In this document: one piece after another, positions 12,311-24,875 of the stretch | Position numbering within the stretch: position 1 is the first letter of the stretch | Layout of the letters: every line of letters starts with the position of its first letter | The notes under the pieces: generated by a model | What the model was told of the DNA's origin: nothing | Databases searched by the model: none | The model's input: the letters and a program-made list of their open reading frames with translations, nothing else | Position numbers and translations under genes: made by a program | From: Odiellus spinosus | Lineage: Eukaryota; Arthropoda; Arachnida; Opiliones; Phalangiidae | NCBI GenBank assembly: GCA_963920705.1 | Contig: OY987228.1 | Location: 13,809,187 to 13,873,186 of the forward strand | Direction of reading: 5' to 3' | Length of the DNA stretch: 64,000 bases

Positions 12311-12429
12311 AGTTTCCCTCGAACTCGGCTTAAAGCTTACCTTAATACCTTTCAGTCAAGGAAGGTCAAACTCATTAAGTCATTTTCTATAATTTGTTTA
12401 ATCACATCATTCTCTTTAATTCAGTCTTA

Positions 12430-12650
12430 GGTTTAAATTAATTAATAATAAATAATCTAGAAATTCAGTTGTGTTTATTCTTGTAAAATCCATTTCAACT
12501 ACAATTTGTTTAATCATAGTTAATTGAATTCTATCATCATTACGTTTAATTTAGTCCTATAGCTTGAAAATAATTTAATTATGGTTTTATTGTTTTACTT
12601 TTGGTTAGAATAATTTTAATTTAAGATAAACTTCAACTATTATGTATCTG
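12430..12650 (+). repeat. Dispersed AT-rich repeat, also found at 49575-49760
   Basis: Shares AAAATCCATTT, TTTAATCATAGTTAATTGAA, TTCTATCATCA and a TAGCTT block in the same order with sequence inside the 47.4-51.4 kb element. Similarity is patchy, which implies age. Confidence 0.6.
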
Positions 12651-12824
12651 TAAAATAACAGAGGCTCGAAAATTAAGGTAGGTATGGCGCGTCCGTGCTT
12701 GCACGGAGCATGGGGTCTCTTCGTAGAATATTCGACTCTTTCGAGAGAGTGAAAATAAAACTAAACATGACCATGTAGCTGAATACGTCGCTCCTATTTT
12801 TAATTGTCATTAGAATTTGACTAA

Positions 12825-13095
12825 TTATTTTAATACGATTTTTTCGTATCATTTATGCTTAATAAAATAGTATTAGTCTTCTTCTATCATAATATCATAT
12901 TTAAATTTAATTTCATTTTGGAAATAAATATGATGTAAACGTTCTACCAACAGGTGACACTAGTTTCATCGTGTAAATAGTGTAGCGGCAAAAGTAACCT
13001 TAAGCAAAAAGTGTGCCACTCCTCTTTCTTATTTTAACCCAAAAATTATAAAATAAATTTTTAACATCGTCTACCTGGTTTCATTAGTTTTCTTG
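12825..13095 (+). repeat. 271-bp tandem duplication, copy 1
   Basis: Starts TTATTTTAATACGATTTTTT and runs to CCTGGTTTCATTAGTTTTCT. The same sequence restarts at 13096 with about 90% identity by eye. It includes CAGGTGACACTAGTTTCATC and GTGTAGCGGCAAAAGTAACC. This copy is uninterrupted and serves as the empty-site reference for the insertion in copy 2. Confidence 0.85.
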
Positions 13096-13328
13096 TTATT
13101 TTAATACGATTTTTTCGTATCATTTATGCTTAATAAAATAGTATTAGTCTTCTGCTATCATAATATCATATTTAAATTTCATTTTATTTTGTAAATAAAT
13201 ATGCTGTAACTTTCTACCAGCAGGTGACATAAGTTTCATCGTGTAGTGTAGCGGCAAAAGTAACCTTATAGCAAGAAGTGTGCCACTCCTATTTCTTATT
13301 TTATATATATATATATATTTTAAATATA

Positions 13329-13728
13329 AGGTAAGATTATACTTTGAGTGGGATCAGCTGTAACAGGCGTAATTCACCGCCTATCTACCGGAAACTATTT
13401 TATAGTATATATCAGACCTTGATGACTTCCGGAAACCAAAAAAAGTTTTTTTTTTTTTTTTTTTTTTTTTTCAGTTTTTTTTTTTCAGTTTTTTTTACAT
13501 GGGTTAGGTTGGGTTGGGTTAGGTTAGGTTAGGTTAGGTCCCACCAAAAAAAAAAAAAAAAAAAAAATGTAAAAACCTACCAAATAATTATTTATTTTTT
13601 ATTTTTTTTTTTTTTTTTGGTTTCCGGAAGTCGTCAAGGTCTGACATATACTATAAAAATAGTTTCCGGTAGATAGGAAGTGAATTACGCCTCTTACGGC
13701 TGATCCCACTCAAAGTATAATCATACCT
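13329..13728. mobile_element. 400-bp foldback element with TTAGG-like core
   Basis: Two inverted arms of about 112 bp (13329-13440 and 13617-13728) begin AGGTAAGATTATACTTTGAG and end with the complement. They share GGTTTCCGGAAGTCNTCAAG-type sequence at their inner edges. Between them are long T and A homopolymers and a GGTTA-rich tract. The flanking empty copy shows the insert boundary on the right exactly. The target duplication is obscured by a TA run. No coding sequence is present. Confidence 0.85.
13501..13540 (+). repeat. TTAGG-like telomeric repeat tract
   Basis: Consists of GGGTTAGGTTGGGTT followed by four uninterrupted GGTTA units. TTAGG is the telomere repeat of most arthropods. Here it is interstitial and forms the loop of a foldback element, so it does not mark a chromosome end. 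Confidence 0.8.
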
Positions 13729-13778
13729 ATTATAAAATCAATTTTTAACATCGACTACCTGGTTTCATTAGTTTTCTT

Positions 13779-15133
13779 AATTACAATTAGACTTGGGACG
13801 AGGAGAGGTAATATTTTGGTTTCCCAACTTGTTATATATATCCAACCCTTAGAAGCGAGCGAGGCCCTGGCCCTTAACTCCTCCGTAGCTTCTCTTACGC
13901 GGGCGTCTTAAGCATTTTTTTATTTGGGAAAAGCCGAACCGGGCTCGCGGAACACGGACAGTGTATACACCAACGAAGCAATCCCGTGGCTTGAGAAATT
14001 GATTCCCTAACCACGATTTTGGCTCTATCTTTTTAGGCTACAATCTTTCTTTCGTTTTTTTTTCCTCTCAGTCTCCGGCTCTTTCTTTCGCTCCATCTTA
14101 GGCCTAGAAACAAAACGAAACCCAATAAAAGAAAAAAAAAAAAAGGCCAGGGAAGGGTGTGATGGGGATATAAGGCCGAACCAACGAAACGAAGCAAATA
14201 GCTTCGTGACAGATAGGAGAGAGTTTTTATACGATGCCAAAAAGCTCGTGGTCCGGAATCCATTCTCGTTTAGGGGCCATTTTTCTTCACATATTTCAAC
14301 ATTAGGATCTTATATATATATAGGAAGCGAAGGATAATATCCCGCTCCATATTTGGGGTTATTTTTATCAAGACGTATTCCGTATACAGCATTGAATAAA
14401 AAACTAAAGGGTTAAGACCTTCTCAGGTAATTTCTTTGGAATATTGATCACGTGACAATATCTGTTCCATTGAAACCACAGTTACAGAACTTGCTACATA
14501 TTAGATACAACAAACTAAATGAGAAAAAACTACGGTCTTGCTAGGTTTAGTAATATATACAGCATGTCTTAAGCAATTTACAATAATTGACACCTCTATT
14601 TTTAGCTTATTTGATGGTTATTGTTTTAGGTATTCTACCTAATGTTGTAAAAGTTTAGCCAAAACATTAATTTAAGGAGAAATGTGTTATCTCAAAGTTA
14701 AAAGTTCTGCATTTAAGATAATTTTAGGTTTCATAATTTTCTGGAAAAATAAAACGCCTGAACATTTCTGAAATTAGGAACTTTGTAAATTTTTAAAAGC
14801 TATAGTCAATTATCTGAGAGAGACAATTTTATAATTTTATTAAATACCTTTTAGCTTAGAATTTTCAAATGAAAAATTATTGACGATGTTTTAGAAATTA
14901 AACTTTAAATGCATTTTCGTCTTGTCGAAAAAATACGGAAAATATCCTTGGGAAAACTTTTCGACTTACAACACTAATTAATATTTAACATCCAGTAGGT
15001 CTTTTCCAATTAAACTTAAGGTTAAGCAAATTTTAAACAAATTTAATATTTAAACGGGTTATTGTCTACGCTAACGCTGTCTCGATCAAGGTAAATGGAA
15101 CTAAGCGCAAACTTTTCTCCGTCTAGAACTCTA
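13779..15133. other. Non-coding; somewhat GC-richer patch at 13790-14280
   Basis: The patch has purine/pyrimidine-rich blocks and two minus-strand frames of 71-76 codons without domains. The rest is AT-rich with no recognised element. Confidence 0.4.
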
Positions 15134-15142
15134 GATACAAGC
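15134..15142. repeat. Left 9-bp target-site duplication
   Basis: GATACAAGC, repeated exactly at 15431-15439, directly borders the foldback MITE 15143-15430. Confidence 0.8.
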
Positions 15143-15430
15143 AAGAAGGATCAGATAAGGAGAGGAAAAGTGGGGACGGCGCGGTTCCTACTGTGTCGGC
15201 CTAAACTCCCACTCTGGGAGAACGGGGTAGAGACGTTTCGTGGTAAAATGTTGTCACGTGGGTAAAACGGATCCTTTATCAGCTTCGTAGTAGCCAACGA
15301 CGCTAGTGACCACGTGACAACAGTTTACCTCGAGAATTTCCTATCCCCATTTCCACCCGAGTGGGAGGTTGGCTCTTCTCTCTCTAACTCAACGCAGCCC
15401 CACTTTTCCTCTCCTTATCTGATCCTTCTT
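15143..15430. mobile_element. Mutator-like long-TIR MITE (288 bp)
   Basis: Begins AAGAAGGATCAGATAAGGAG and ends with its complement. The two halves pair almost end to end, with shared blocks such as GAGGAAAAGTGGGG, CTCCCACTC and GTTGTCACGTGG on the left and their complements on the right. The 9-bp perfect flanking duplication and very long inverted arms fit Mutator-like or foldback elements. The element is strikingly GC-richer than its surroundings. No transposase is encoded. Confidence 0.85.
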
Positions 15431-15439
15431 GATACAAGC
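15431..15439. repeat. Right 9-bp target-site duplication
   Basis: An exact second copy of GATACAAGC. The next base (A) also matches, so a 10-bp duplication is possible. Confidence 0.8.
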
Positions 15440-18230
15440 ATAGAACACGAAATATACCTTAAACTAATTTACAAAGCCTAGTTTTCAATTAACCGTACCA
15501 GACGTCAATCCCGAAATTATTTAGGTCTTATATACTTTTTGAATTAAGTTTGATCCCTACCTTATAACCTTTATCGATTCGCTGTACGCTAAAAGATAGT
15601 TTAGTTTCGAAGGCGTCTAGTTTGACAATTTAATTACAAATTCACGCGGCAACCGATTTTGGCTCTTTCCCGAATCCTGATTGTCGTAAAAGTTATACTT
15701 TCACTAAAAGTTCCTTAATTAAAACTAGAAACTTGTCTCGTCGCATCCTGGCCCGCCAACAATTCGAATTGTAATTCAACGCGCGTTGAAAACGCTGGTT
15801 GCGAAAATGAACTTTGACCTTTAAAAGTAAGGTATCGGTCTAACGAAACTGCAGGAACTCGCGGCCTCGTGGCTAAAATATATAATAACAATAAAAAAAA
15901 GGTTTCTACCCGCCAGAACCAAAACTTTCGTCACCATATATATAATGTAGAGCTGGCCAGCCAGAGATAATTGGAATTCTCCAAAATCCCGATCTTTCAC
16001 GATTTGAAAAATTCTTTCTTTTTTTCTTCCACCAAACACCGCCTCTGCCAAAACCGTTCGTGTTCAACAAACTGAAGTCAGAGCGTTCAAAACTACGGGG
16101 AATGATTCTCCAAGCTTCCCTTTTCTCTTAAAGGCCCCAACATGGTTTTATGTTTGAAATTAAGGGGGTATAGTGGGCAAAGGAGAGATAACTTAACTGG
16201 GGCAATAATACACTCCACCAAATTCATTCCAAAATTTTTGAGCGAAGAGAATTTCCATGTTACGAGAGATTTTGAAATAACCTTAGGCTATAACTAAAGA
16301 ACCAATGGTATTGTAGCTATAGCTGAGTAGCTAGAGTACGGAACGTAGCCACTAAAGGGCGAACGCTTTGGGGGGATATACGGGACCTAATAGCTCTTGT
16401 TATATAATTAAAAGGAAAGGGTCGACCCGTTTTATATTCGCGGAGAATGTAGAGACCGCAAAACTTTATTATGTCGAGAGTCCGCCCATTACGTTCCATT
16501 AAATAAGCGCGGAAAGGCCGCCTCGCGTTCCACTTTTCGTCTTTTGCACAGTCCGCTATACAATATGGTCCTTTTACTTTATCGAGACCTTGCTATGTAT
16601 GGGTTCGTCTCAACTTCGCAATGCCAATGGATTTAAAGCCAGCGAAGCTGAGATTTGACGAATAATCATTGAAAACTTCCTTAGAATATTGGTTTGATCG
16701 AAATAACAAAATGAGACGAACTCTATAGCACGTTTATCCTCTTAATCAGCTTTAGTTTTCAACGCGTTACGCGCGATAAGCTACCGTTACCCGTTTGTCT
16801 TTCAGCTTCGTACATTTAGTTTGTTATCGGTGATGGCATAAATGATACGTGCTGAAATCTTAAATTGAAATCATCCCTTTTCCAACTCAATCTCAGATTT
16901 CAGTTCGTACAAAACTTAGCTATATGAACCAAATTGTTTAGAAATATAAGGAACCATAGCTTCTTACTGATTGAAATCTCGAAGTGAATTTACAGACCCT
17001 TCTTTCCGTTACTCGCTCGCTCTTTGATTATAACAGCCTAGGAGAGCTAGGCAAACCTATTCTTCCGAAGCTTTTCCGTTGAGTCATTCAGATCATATTT
17101 TGGCTCCGTGTTTGGGAGCGAGAGGGAGGAGGAAAGAGGCGAGTATGGGCGTTTGGGTGGGCGACAGGGTGGGCTATTTATTGATCCGTAAAGAGTGAAG
17201 ATATTAGAGCTTGAAATATTTTAGAGAAAGGCCTACCGCCACTTTCAACGCTTTCCATGATCCTTACAAAAGTTTAAAAGATGAAGGAGAGAGAGAGAAA
17301 GAGAGAGAGAGAGTCAAAACAATTAAGCGGGTATAGTAACCACGAACCGGAGGCATGAAAGAGCTACTCGAACCGAGGCTTAACAGCCTCTAGAAGCCAC
17401 CCCCTTATCGAATTAAAAGCGAAATTCCTCGCTCGAGCGATAAGAAATTATTGCGGACGCGTAAGTTTGATTATCATTAAGGGGTCCTGGCTCGCTACCC
17501 GCTGCCGCCGCGTGGCTGAATTACTAGCTGCCTGGTTGAATGCCTTATTATAGCGAAGACGATCTTACTCTCGCCAGCTCTTTCAGATTCTTATATCACA
17601 GTCTAGGTCATTATAGTTAGGCTTAAAGCGTTAATTATTTCTCACGGGAGTATCTTCATTCAATCTTAATTTTCAAGTACAAAGGCTTAAATATAAGTCT
17701 TAGACCTATTTTGTATAAGAGATAATACCGATCCCCTCACCTATTTTATTACATTGAAGTTTCAAAACTATACACAGATTTTTTTTTTTTTTTTTTTTTT
17801 TTCAATTTGGCTCTAAAATTTCTTAAATGATATATATATACGGTACGAATATATCTAATTACTTAACATTCTTGCCTCATTTTTAGATAAAATCTTATAC
17901 ATAGTATAATTTATATAATTTGAAAAAGGACGGGAGAGTAAATTTTACACACAGCTGTGTAGTTTTCTGTAAAGTTGCCTCAGATAAAATAACAAATTTA
18001 CATACTTTAATTTAAAAGTCTGTGTAGTATTTAACTGAAATTAAATTAAGCATTTTCTAAGACATTCTCGAGAAAACTCCAGATTCAGTTAAATTGTCTT
18101 AAAGAGATATTGAAGTGTTCTGCTAACCAAAATGTCCCCTTCTATGCTAAACCGCTAAAACAACTAATTTTTCGACAAAGGACAAATAATTTTAGTTGAA
18201 TTCCGCAGTCATAAAACAAAAGAGTAATTT
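15440..18230. other. Non-coding with GA and poly(T) tracts
   Basis: Contains a (GA)n run near 17288-17315, a poly(T) run near 17780-17801, and GC-moderate stretches at 16.3-17.6 kb. Minus-strand frames at 15821 and 16317 have no recognisable domains. Confidence 0.45.
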
Positions 18231-20624
18231 CAAGAAATAATTGAAAATCCTAAGAACCTCGAAGGAGACTACTTTATCGTAAAACGGCCAACTTGAACTA
18301 TTGGACAAAAATAAACAGAGAGGAACAAAAATAAGCAGGTAACTTTTTACAATAAAATATTGAAGGATGATACCAGCAGGGACAGAAATAAGAAAATTTT
18401 CTTATTGGACAAATGTCCAGCAACCTCCCTTAAAATTTCAAACTTTAACAAAATTACCGGACAATGGGGGCAATTCTCTAACTTTTCAGGATTTTATCGT
18501 AAACGATAAGTGATAACTTTACCGGGCGGGATCTTATCGATCGTTCGCTAAATCGGTATTCTCTAACTCGCGCGCTCGATTTACGATAAGGAATAGTACG
18601 ATAACTCCAAAAACGGTAAAAACCGTACTTTCGATAAAAAAAAATCTTTTTTCGTTAGGCTTAGCTCTAAAATGAAAACGTTTTACAAAGTTTTATTTCA
18701 TTTTCATTCGGATTTATAGGATCCTTGGAATTCATTTAAATAAGAAAAAAAAAAAAAATAAAGAAACAGAAAAGAAAGCTTATTTTATTTAAAGCCATTC
18801 TAAACTATTTAATAATTATTGAACTAGCTATGAAACTTTGATTTAAAACGAGATTAAAGATGAAGGATTTTCAAGTATGAATGTGTAACCACTAAACTCT
18901 TATTTAGCCTAATCCACACCGACAATATTGAAGTATTTAATATAAAAATTGATTCTTTAGTTTTAACTTGAAATAAGGATGTATTTACAGACTAGAAATG
19001 GGACGGAGAGAGTGCTTAGAAAGGAACAGTAGAAATAGTTGTAATGCCATATGTAAGAGGTTGAAAAAGCAAGCGATAATATGGATTTCATTCAAATTGT
19101 TTTTATTCAAACTGATTCGCATTAATGTTACGCAAAGTACATTTTATTCACTGTTACAAGAATTATTAAACCGGCTTAGGTACAGATTTTACAATTAACA
19201 CGGAGAAAAAATTTAATTCAGGAAATATATTTCAAAAACAAGTTTACGGATAAATTCACCATACTTAGCTAGAAGTTTTAATTGACCTTGCAAAATTATT
19301 AATGTTTGCGTGTGACACGGGTATTTTGTGACGAAACATGGCAATTCTTGATAAATGTCCAACTTCTTCAAAATCGGTTGCGGTATGAGTAATAATTTCG
19401 AAATTTAGCTTTCCAAAAGTCATGAAAAATATTTTAGATCTATACACCGAGACTTCCGTAGTTTTATCCTTTTTATTTATACGGTATTCCTGGCTTTTTA
19501 AATTTTAAGCGTAGAAACAGTTTAGTTGCGGGATCTCTTTCACATTCCTAGCAAATTTACTGTCAGTGGTACTAGTAGAATTTCCTACGGTATCTGGTAT
19601 CCAACTTTTAAATGGTGATAAAATTCAGCAGAAAATCAACGTACTCAACTCTGAAAGATGATTAGCGTGTTATTTAGCTACGTAGAAATCAAAAAGGTTC
19701 AACGAAAAAAGGTTGAGCGACGTACTGAGTTTTGAAATCACAAATAGAAATAATGAAATAATACTTTAAGAAAATGAAACTCAGAAAATCGTTCTACCAT
19801 TTACATATGAATAGAGAGAATATGAAATATCCAATTGGTACAGTTTAACTGATGCAAGGCTTACCTTAATAGTATCGAGGTCTTTCGAGGATCAGACTTT
19901 CTAGGACTATATGCTCTGGCTTGACGAACAGATTATTGAATTAGATACTCGGGAGAGTTTAAAACCTTTATCATGATCTCGTAAAACATTCTCTCCGCGA
20001 AATATTCGTCGATTTTATTTATTTCGAGCCTTCGGGTTCGGCGCAAATTCGTTCGTTCGATTGGCTGCCATTTTAGCGGAAGCCTGACGAAGGTCGCCAC
20101 CTAGCGTTTTTTATTTGAAATAAGATTGAAGCCGCGAAATTCAAACGCGTATTTTTACTAGTATTTGTTTGTTGAAGCCTATCAATTCTTAAAATGATCT
20201 AAAAGCGCTGAATTATAGAAATTATGGATGTTTTTTCTTCGTTCGATAAGAGTTACCGACAGCAAATACCCTGTTGTTAAGTTATCGGGTGGTTATCGTA
20301 TCTCGCGCTCGATAATTTCACGTTTGGAAGTTAGAGAATACCATTTTTTGATAACTTATCACATTTACGATAAAACCGGAGTTATCGTATGCGCGTGCAC
20401 GATAAAAAAGTTAGAGAATTGCCCCCAATGCTACATTTCCTGTATTAAAAAGTACTTTTTTTTTATCGGACATTTGTCCAGTGACCCCCTATTAAAAATA
20501 AAAAGTTATCGGACATTTTGGAAAATTTATAGGACAATGACCAGTGACTTGTGCTTATTTCCGTCCCTGGGTATCAGAGGCTAAAGGTATGTCGCAAGAT
20601 TCTTAGGACTTCAATTATTTCTTG
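18231..20624. mobile_element. Palindromic MITE family 3, copy 1, split by a hAT-like insertion
   Basis: The outer arms pair: CAAGAAATAATTGAA and CCTAAGAA at 18231-18263 are the complement of TTCTTAGGACTTCAATTATT at 20599-20622. Removing 18377-20569 and one duplication rejoins GGATGATACCAG to AGGCTAAAGGTATG. This closely matches the intact unit GGATGGTACCAGAGGCTAAA at 25440 in copy 2. Confidence 0.7.
18377..20569. mobile_element. 2.19-kb non-autonomous hAT-like element
   Basis: Starts CAGGGACAGAAATAAG and ends CTTATTTCCGTCCCTG. It is flanked by 8-bp imperfect duplications GATACCAG (18369) and GGTATCAG (20570). The termini extend as diverged inverted arms of roughly 280-350 bp. On both sides these contain GGACAAATGTCC, GGGGGCAATTCTCTAAC and repeated TTATCG(T)/CGATAA palindromes. 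The central 1.5 kb has only short open frames without a transposase RNase-H or BED-finger signature. CAG-type ends with an 8-bp duplication fit the hAT superfamily. Confidence 0.75.
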
Positions 20625-22933
20625 CTAATACAGACAATAGGTGTTAAACCGATTTTAAACGGCGAAGTTTAGCTTGTATTAAACATCAAATGAATTTTTC
20701 TTAAAAAAATCATGTTACATTATAAACATCTAACAAAATGACCCAAAATTGACTACAGTAATTAAACTTTATATTTTAAACCCTAGTTAAAATATCCCCA
20801 AAACATTTTTATGCCCGAAAGAGTTTTAAAAGAATAAAAATTACATTCAGGACATTAAATTCTGATTTGATTCTCCATGTTAGGCAAACTATATATATAC
20901 AATATATTGTCAAAAACTAAAACTGTTTTATCCTTACTGAAATTGATATTTAAATTTATGAGTAAGGGTTTTAAAATAGGAGTAGCCGACCCGGGCTGCC
21001 AAATGATAAAATATTATACGTATATAGTTCATTTCAACACGAAGGGGCAGTACATAAAAGCTAGGATACTTTTTTATCTCGAAGAAAATAAATCATAGAA
21101 GTAACCGTTATCCTAGCTTTGTACACGCTATTAATTCAAAATGAAATGAAATATAAAATATCCCCTTAATCATTTAAATATTTAAATATTTATAGAGTAT
21201 AGGTCGTAAAATATGCTCAGAAAAATTCCACCTAACCCCACGGCCGTGGCAACATTCTCTTTGCTCGCTTGAAACATTAAATGAAAGATCCCCTTGGAAA
21301 CAAAAAAAAAAAAAAAAAAAAAAAAAATCTATCAAAAAAAAAGGGTTGAAACAAGTTACTCCCACTAAAAATATTTTATAAAAAAATAATAATTTTAGAA
21401 GGTAAGAGTGATATAGAGAGAGTAAACGTGACACTTTATATCGTCGTTAAGTTCCCTGAAAATTGCCGTTAATATCTAATGAAGAATTGCAGTGTCAAAA
21501 AGTTTTCAGAAAACTATTTTTTTTTCCTTTACCCTGATATTTTTTTTTTCGCGAGCTGCGACGGTCAAGACCTAAAACGAATGGCTGCTTTATATAAAGG
21601 TTTAGCCTCTTGGTGCAAGCAATCTGAAACTATATATTCGCAAAAATATGATCAATAAACTTTAAGGTGGAAAGGGAATGTTTTGTTAATACAATTATTT
21701 TAATTATGTTAGGTTTTTTTTCCTATGAAGATCGAACTAAGAAATTAATATGAATTTAGTCATTTAAATCATTTCTTGATTCAACACGTCATCCATTCCC
21801 CCCAAACCAAAGAGTAGTGGTCTCTATTTGCTTTACCATTTTCTACACCATGAATTTATTTAGGAAAACCTGAATATATCACTTTACCATTTCTTTCACA
21901 TGTGGAAACATATGAGCTGTACGTGTAACATATTATTGAAGTAAAATGACAATGCGTAGTTAAGTTTAATAAAGACCCACGTTTCTAAATCTTAATACGA
22001 ACTTTTAATTTCGAACTTTTAAAATGAACTCTTGAATCTAATAGGTGGAAGGTTTTTGGTTTTTTCCCAAATTTAAACGATAAAGTAGTGGACGAAATAT
22101 TATTATAAGCCTTGGCTTGGTGAAGTGAAGAAAAGATTATTATGCTAATTGGTTAAATAAACTTAATGGATATTCGTGATTGTGTAAATTAATTCATAGC
22201 ATGTTTTATATCGTTGCTTTAAAATAAAGTTAAAATTCAAATCTCGCCATATTATACAGCGTGCGAAAGCGATATTAAAAAGGTTACTTGGACAACAACT
22301 AGGCCTATATCATATAAAAGTTATAAAAAAAAATGTCAGAGAGAGGATAAGTTTGAAGCGCTTGCATTTAAGTCTTTTCAAATCCGATATTATACAGAAA
22401 TGAGCTCAGTCTCACGGGTATTATCTATTAAAAACAGGACTTTCAGCTTTAAACTTTATTCACCGAGTCTCCAAGAACACATTTGAAGGAAAACTCGAGG
22501 GGGGAAGGGAACGTAAAGGCCGCCATTTTTGACGAAGACAAATCGGAAATGTCCCTTTGCCTTCCCCACACGCTCAGTTTTTCCTTCATCGAGCTCCTTT
22601 TCTCAGGGCGCGCCAAAAGGGTCAAGTATTTTTTTTTTTCCCTAAAAATTCGATTTTCACTCTCCGTTTTCTTCCTATATAGCTTGGAAAAAGAAGGATT
22701 GAGAAAGACACTCCCTCCTTCTCCTTCATCATTCTCCTCCCATCACCTAGAGTGACGACTTTTTATCGTTTGGGGTGATGCCGATTTCTTTTTTTTTTAT
22801 TCCCGGAGAATATATTCTTCACCTATGATATATAGAGTCGATTTAGTCTCAATATAGCGTATAGCTGCCTCCCAAAATGGCTATTTTAAACAGTAAGGGT
22901 TTAAGATGGAGATTTAGGGTTATATAGTTTCGG

Positions 22934-22970
<37 letters not shown>

Positions 22971-23154
22971 TATGGATGCCATGCAGATTTCGGTGAAAAA
23001 AATATGGATTTTACATAGTTTAAATTGCACGCCGTATGTGTGACAGAGTAACGGTTACCTTGAACTGTAGTTTACGAAGTCTTTGACCTTTATTAATCAT
23101 CAAATACGAACTTTATACGACACCTTATAGACCTTTATCCAGTGGATGTCAATT
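20625..23154. other. Non-coding with homopolymers
   Basis: Holds A tracts near 21301-21327 and at 22934-22968 (35 A), plus a GC-richer patch at 22480-22760 with an undistinguished 90-codon frame. No element ends were recognised. Confidence 0.45.
22934..22968 (+). repeat. Poly(A) tract, 35 bp
   Basis: An uninterrupted A run. No retroelement body was recognised just upstream, so its origin (tail or slippage) is open. Confidence 0.9.
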
Positions 23155-23300
23155 TAAAGGGACTATCTACGATTTTTAAAATCGCCTTCTTTTCTAGTTT
23201 AGCAGACGACGTTGATTATAAAATATTCTACAGTAAAAGCTAGGCTGTGTGTGTAAGGAAAGATACTTTTAAAGGGGCAAATTTTAAAGGTGCAAAGGCA
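23155..23300 (+). mobile_element. Dispersed repeat family 2, copy 3
   Basis: Begins AAAGGGACTATCTACG with a short palindrome, then AAAGCTAGGCTGTGTGTGTA and TTTTAAAGGGGCAAATTTTA, as in the copy at 5262. About 50 bp of extra sequence lies in the middle. Confidence 0.65.
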
Positions 23301-24875
23301 GGTGTAAACGGATGTAAAAACTACTGAAATATATTTTCAGATCCAAGCATTGTAGAGAACGAATATAAAAGTAAATATAAAATTGAACTAATTTCAGTTC
23401 AAGAGAATTCCGTGAAACTTATTTTATTCGAATCTAGTTTAATATATCGATTAAAGGGGAGCTAAAAGAAAAGTTATTTTTATCGATTAACAAAAAACAG
23501 AAATGTCTCTGAATTGTGAAAATATATTGTTTTTAGTATTCACTAATTAATTAAATCTACGCGACACCTGCGATTGTGGGTGTAAAATTAAACCAATTTA
23601 CGATTTAGAGTGAGACAATGAGCGTGCCAAAGGTATATCACCCAAATAAATCTGTAAACATATAACTCTAGATAATGAGCCCCTAAATTGACACTTCTCT
23701 CTGCACACCAAAGTTCTGCACTTGGAACACTTCTACTGGGGCAAATTTAAGTACGTTTGCAATAATAATAATGCTACATTTGCACCAATAAATAAAACCA
23801 ACCAAAATTACAAATTGACCTAATTATCCATCATAATAATAACGATAAAACACTGCACTAAATCTTTCTAGCCATCAATTTTAAAAATATATATTTTTTT
23901 TCTTTTGGTCCCCTTTTTTCGCGAAAGAGAAAAGAAAAAAAAAAAAAAAAAATGAAATCCAGCGATTTTCTTCTCCAAAACGATTAGAGCTAGCCTGGGT
24001 CTTTTTCCGGTAAATATATATATACTCCTACCAGCTTGGAAAGAACCGTTTTATTTTCCACGCTCCATAAATTTGGAAAAAAAAGGGGTGGTTGAGGATA
24101 AAAGAAGGAATTATTCTATAATATAAACTTATAAGAGAAGTTTCTTACACATATATAAGAAATAAGAATGTCTTTATATACGTTTCTCTTTTTTCTCCAC
24201 ACACATTCTACGTAAGCTCATATTCTTTCATCTTCTTCTTTTGAGTGAAAAGTTTTACTCGGTTTTTTTAAAAAAGACGAGTCCACTTTAAAAAAGTAGA
24301 TATGGTAAAGCTTGGACCGTCTCACCTTTAGTATTCCGTATACGGAAAGGTAACATCCATTGGTCGAAGTAATAAGAATAAACGACTTATCTTTAGTGGC
24401 GTGGAAAACTACTCTACGCGCGGACAAGAAGAGGAAGGCAAACATTGTCTTTAAACTTTTCCAAATATATTCCTAAGGTGCCTTTTCCCTTTTTTTTTTT
24501 ACGTCCGAGTGAGTAGTTTTCGTTCTCTAGTTTTTTTCGTTAGGCCTAACTCGAAGTTTCCTCTCCTGTAGAGTTTATGCTTCACACGTAACCGCTTTAT
24601 TGTTGAACTTGCTAGGGCTTCTATAGGACGCGGTCAGGCTTATCTTTTTAAAGAGAGGGAGTGGAACAATAGAGAACTAGGGCGACTCTACTATATAGAA
24701 AACCAGCCTCAAATACGTTACAATTCAGTACAACGTTAAGCCTAAATTATTTCCACTCGTATATTGGACTACTTCGATTCAACACCGCGCGCTAGTTCAC
24801 GGCTGCCTTTAACGTAACCGAAACGTTTTCTGAGCATGCGCAAGGTTTTAATCATCAAGGTATAAGCTAGGACTC
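23301..24875. other. Non-coding
   Basis: AT-rich with A and T runs (23935-23952 and others). The 75-codon minus-strand frame at 24218-24445 has no recognisable domain. Confidence 0.45.

Larger units (their letters stand above)
13096..13778 (+). repeat. 271-bp tandem duplication, copy 2, split by an insertion
   Basis: Matches copy 1 up to the TTCTTATTTTA near 13306, then carries a TA run and the foldback element 13329-13728. It resumes at ATTATAAAATCAATTTTTAA and ends in GGTTTCATTAGTTTTCTTA. The order of events is therefore duplication first, then transposition. Confidence 0.8.

Noticed and set aside
13501-13540. Chromosome-end telomere
   Set aside because: Only about 40 bp, inside a foldback transposon with ordinary sequence on both sides.
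20228-20584. 118-codon frame
   Set aside because: Lies within the inverted terminal arm of the hAT-like element and continues past its end, so it is not a transposase.
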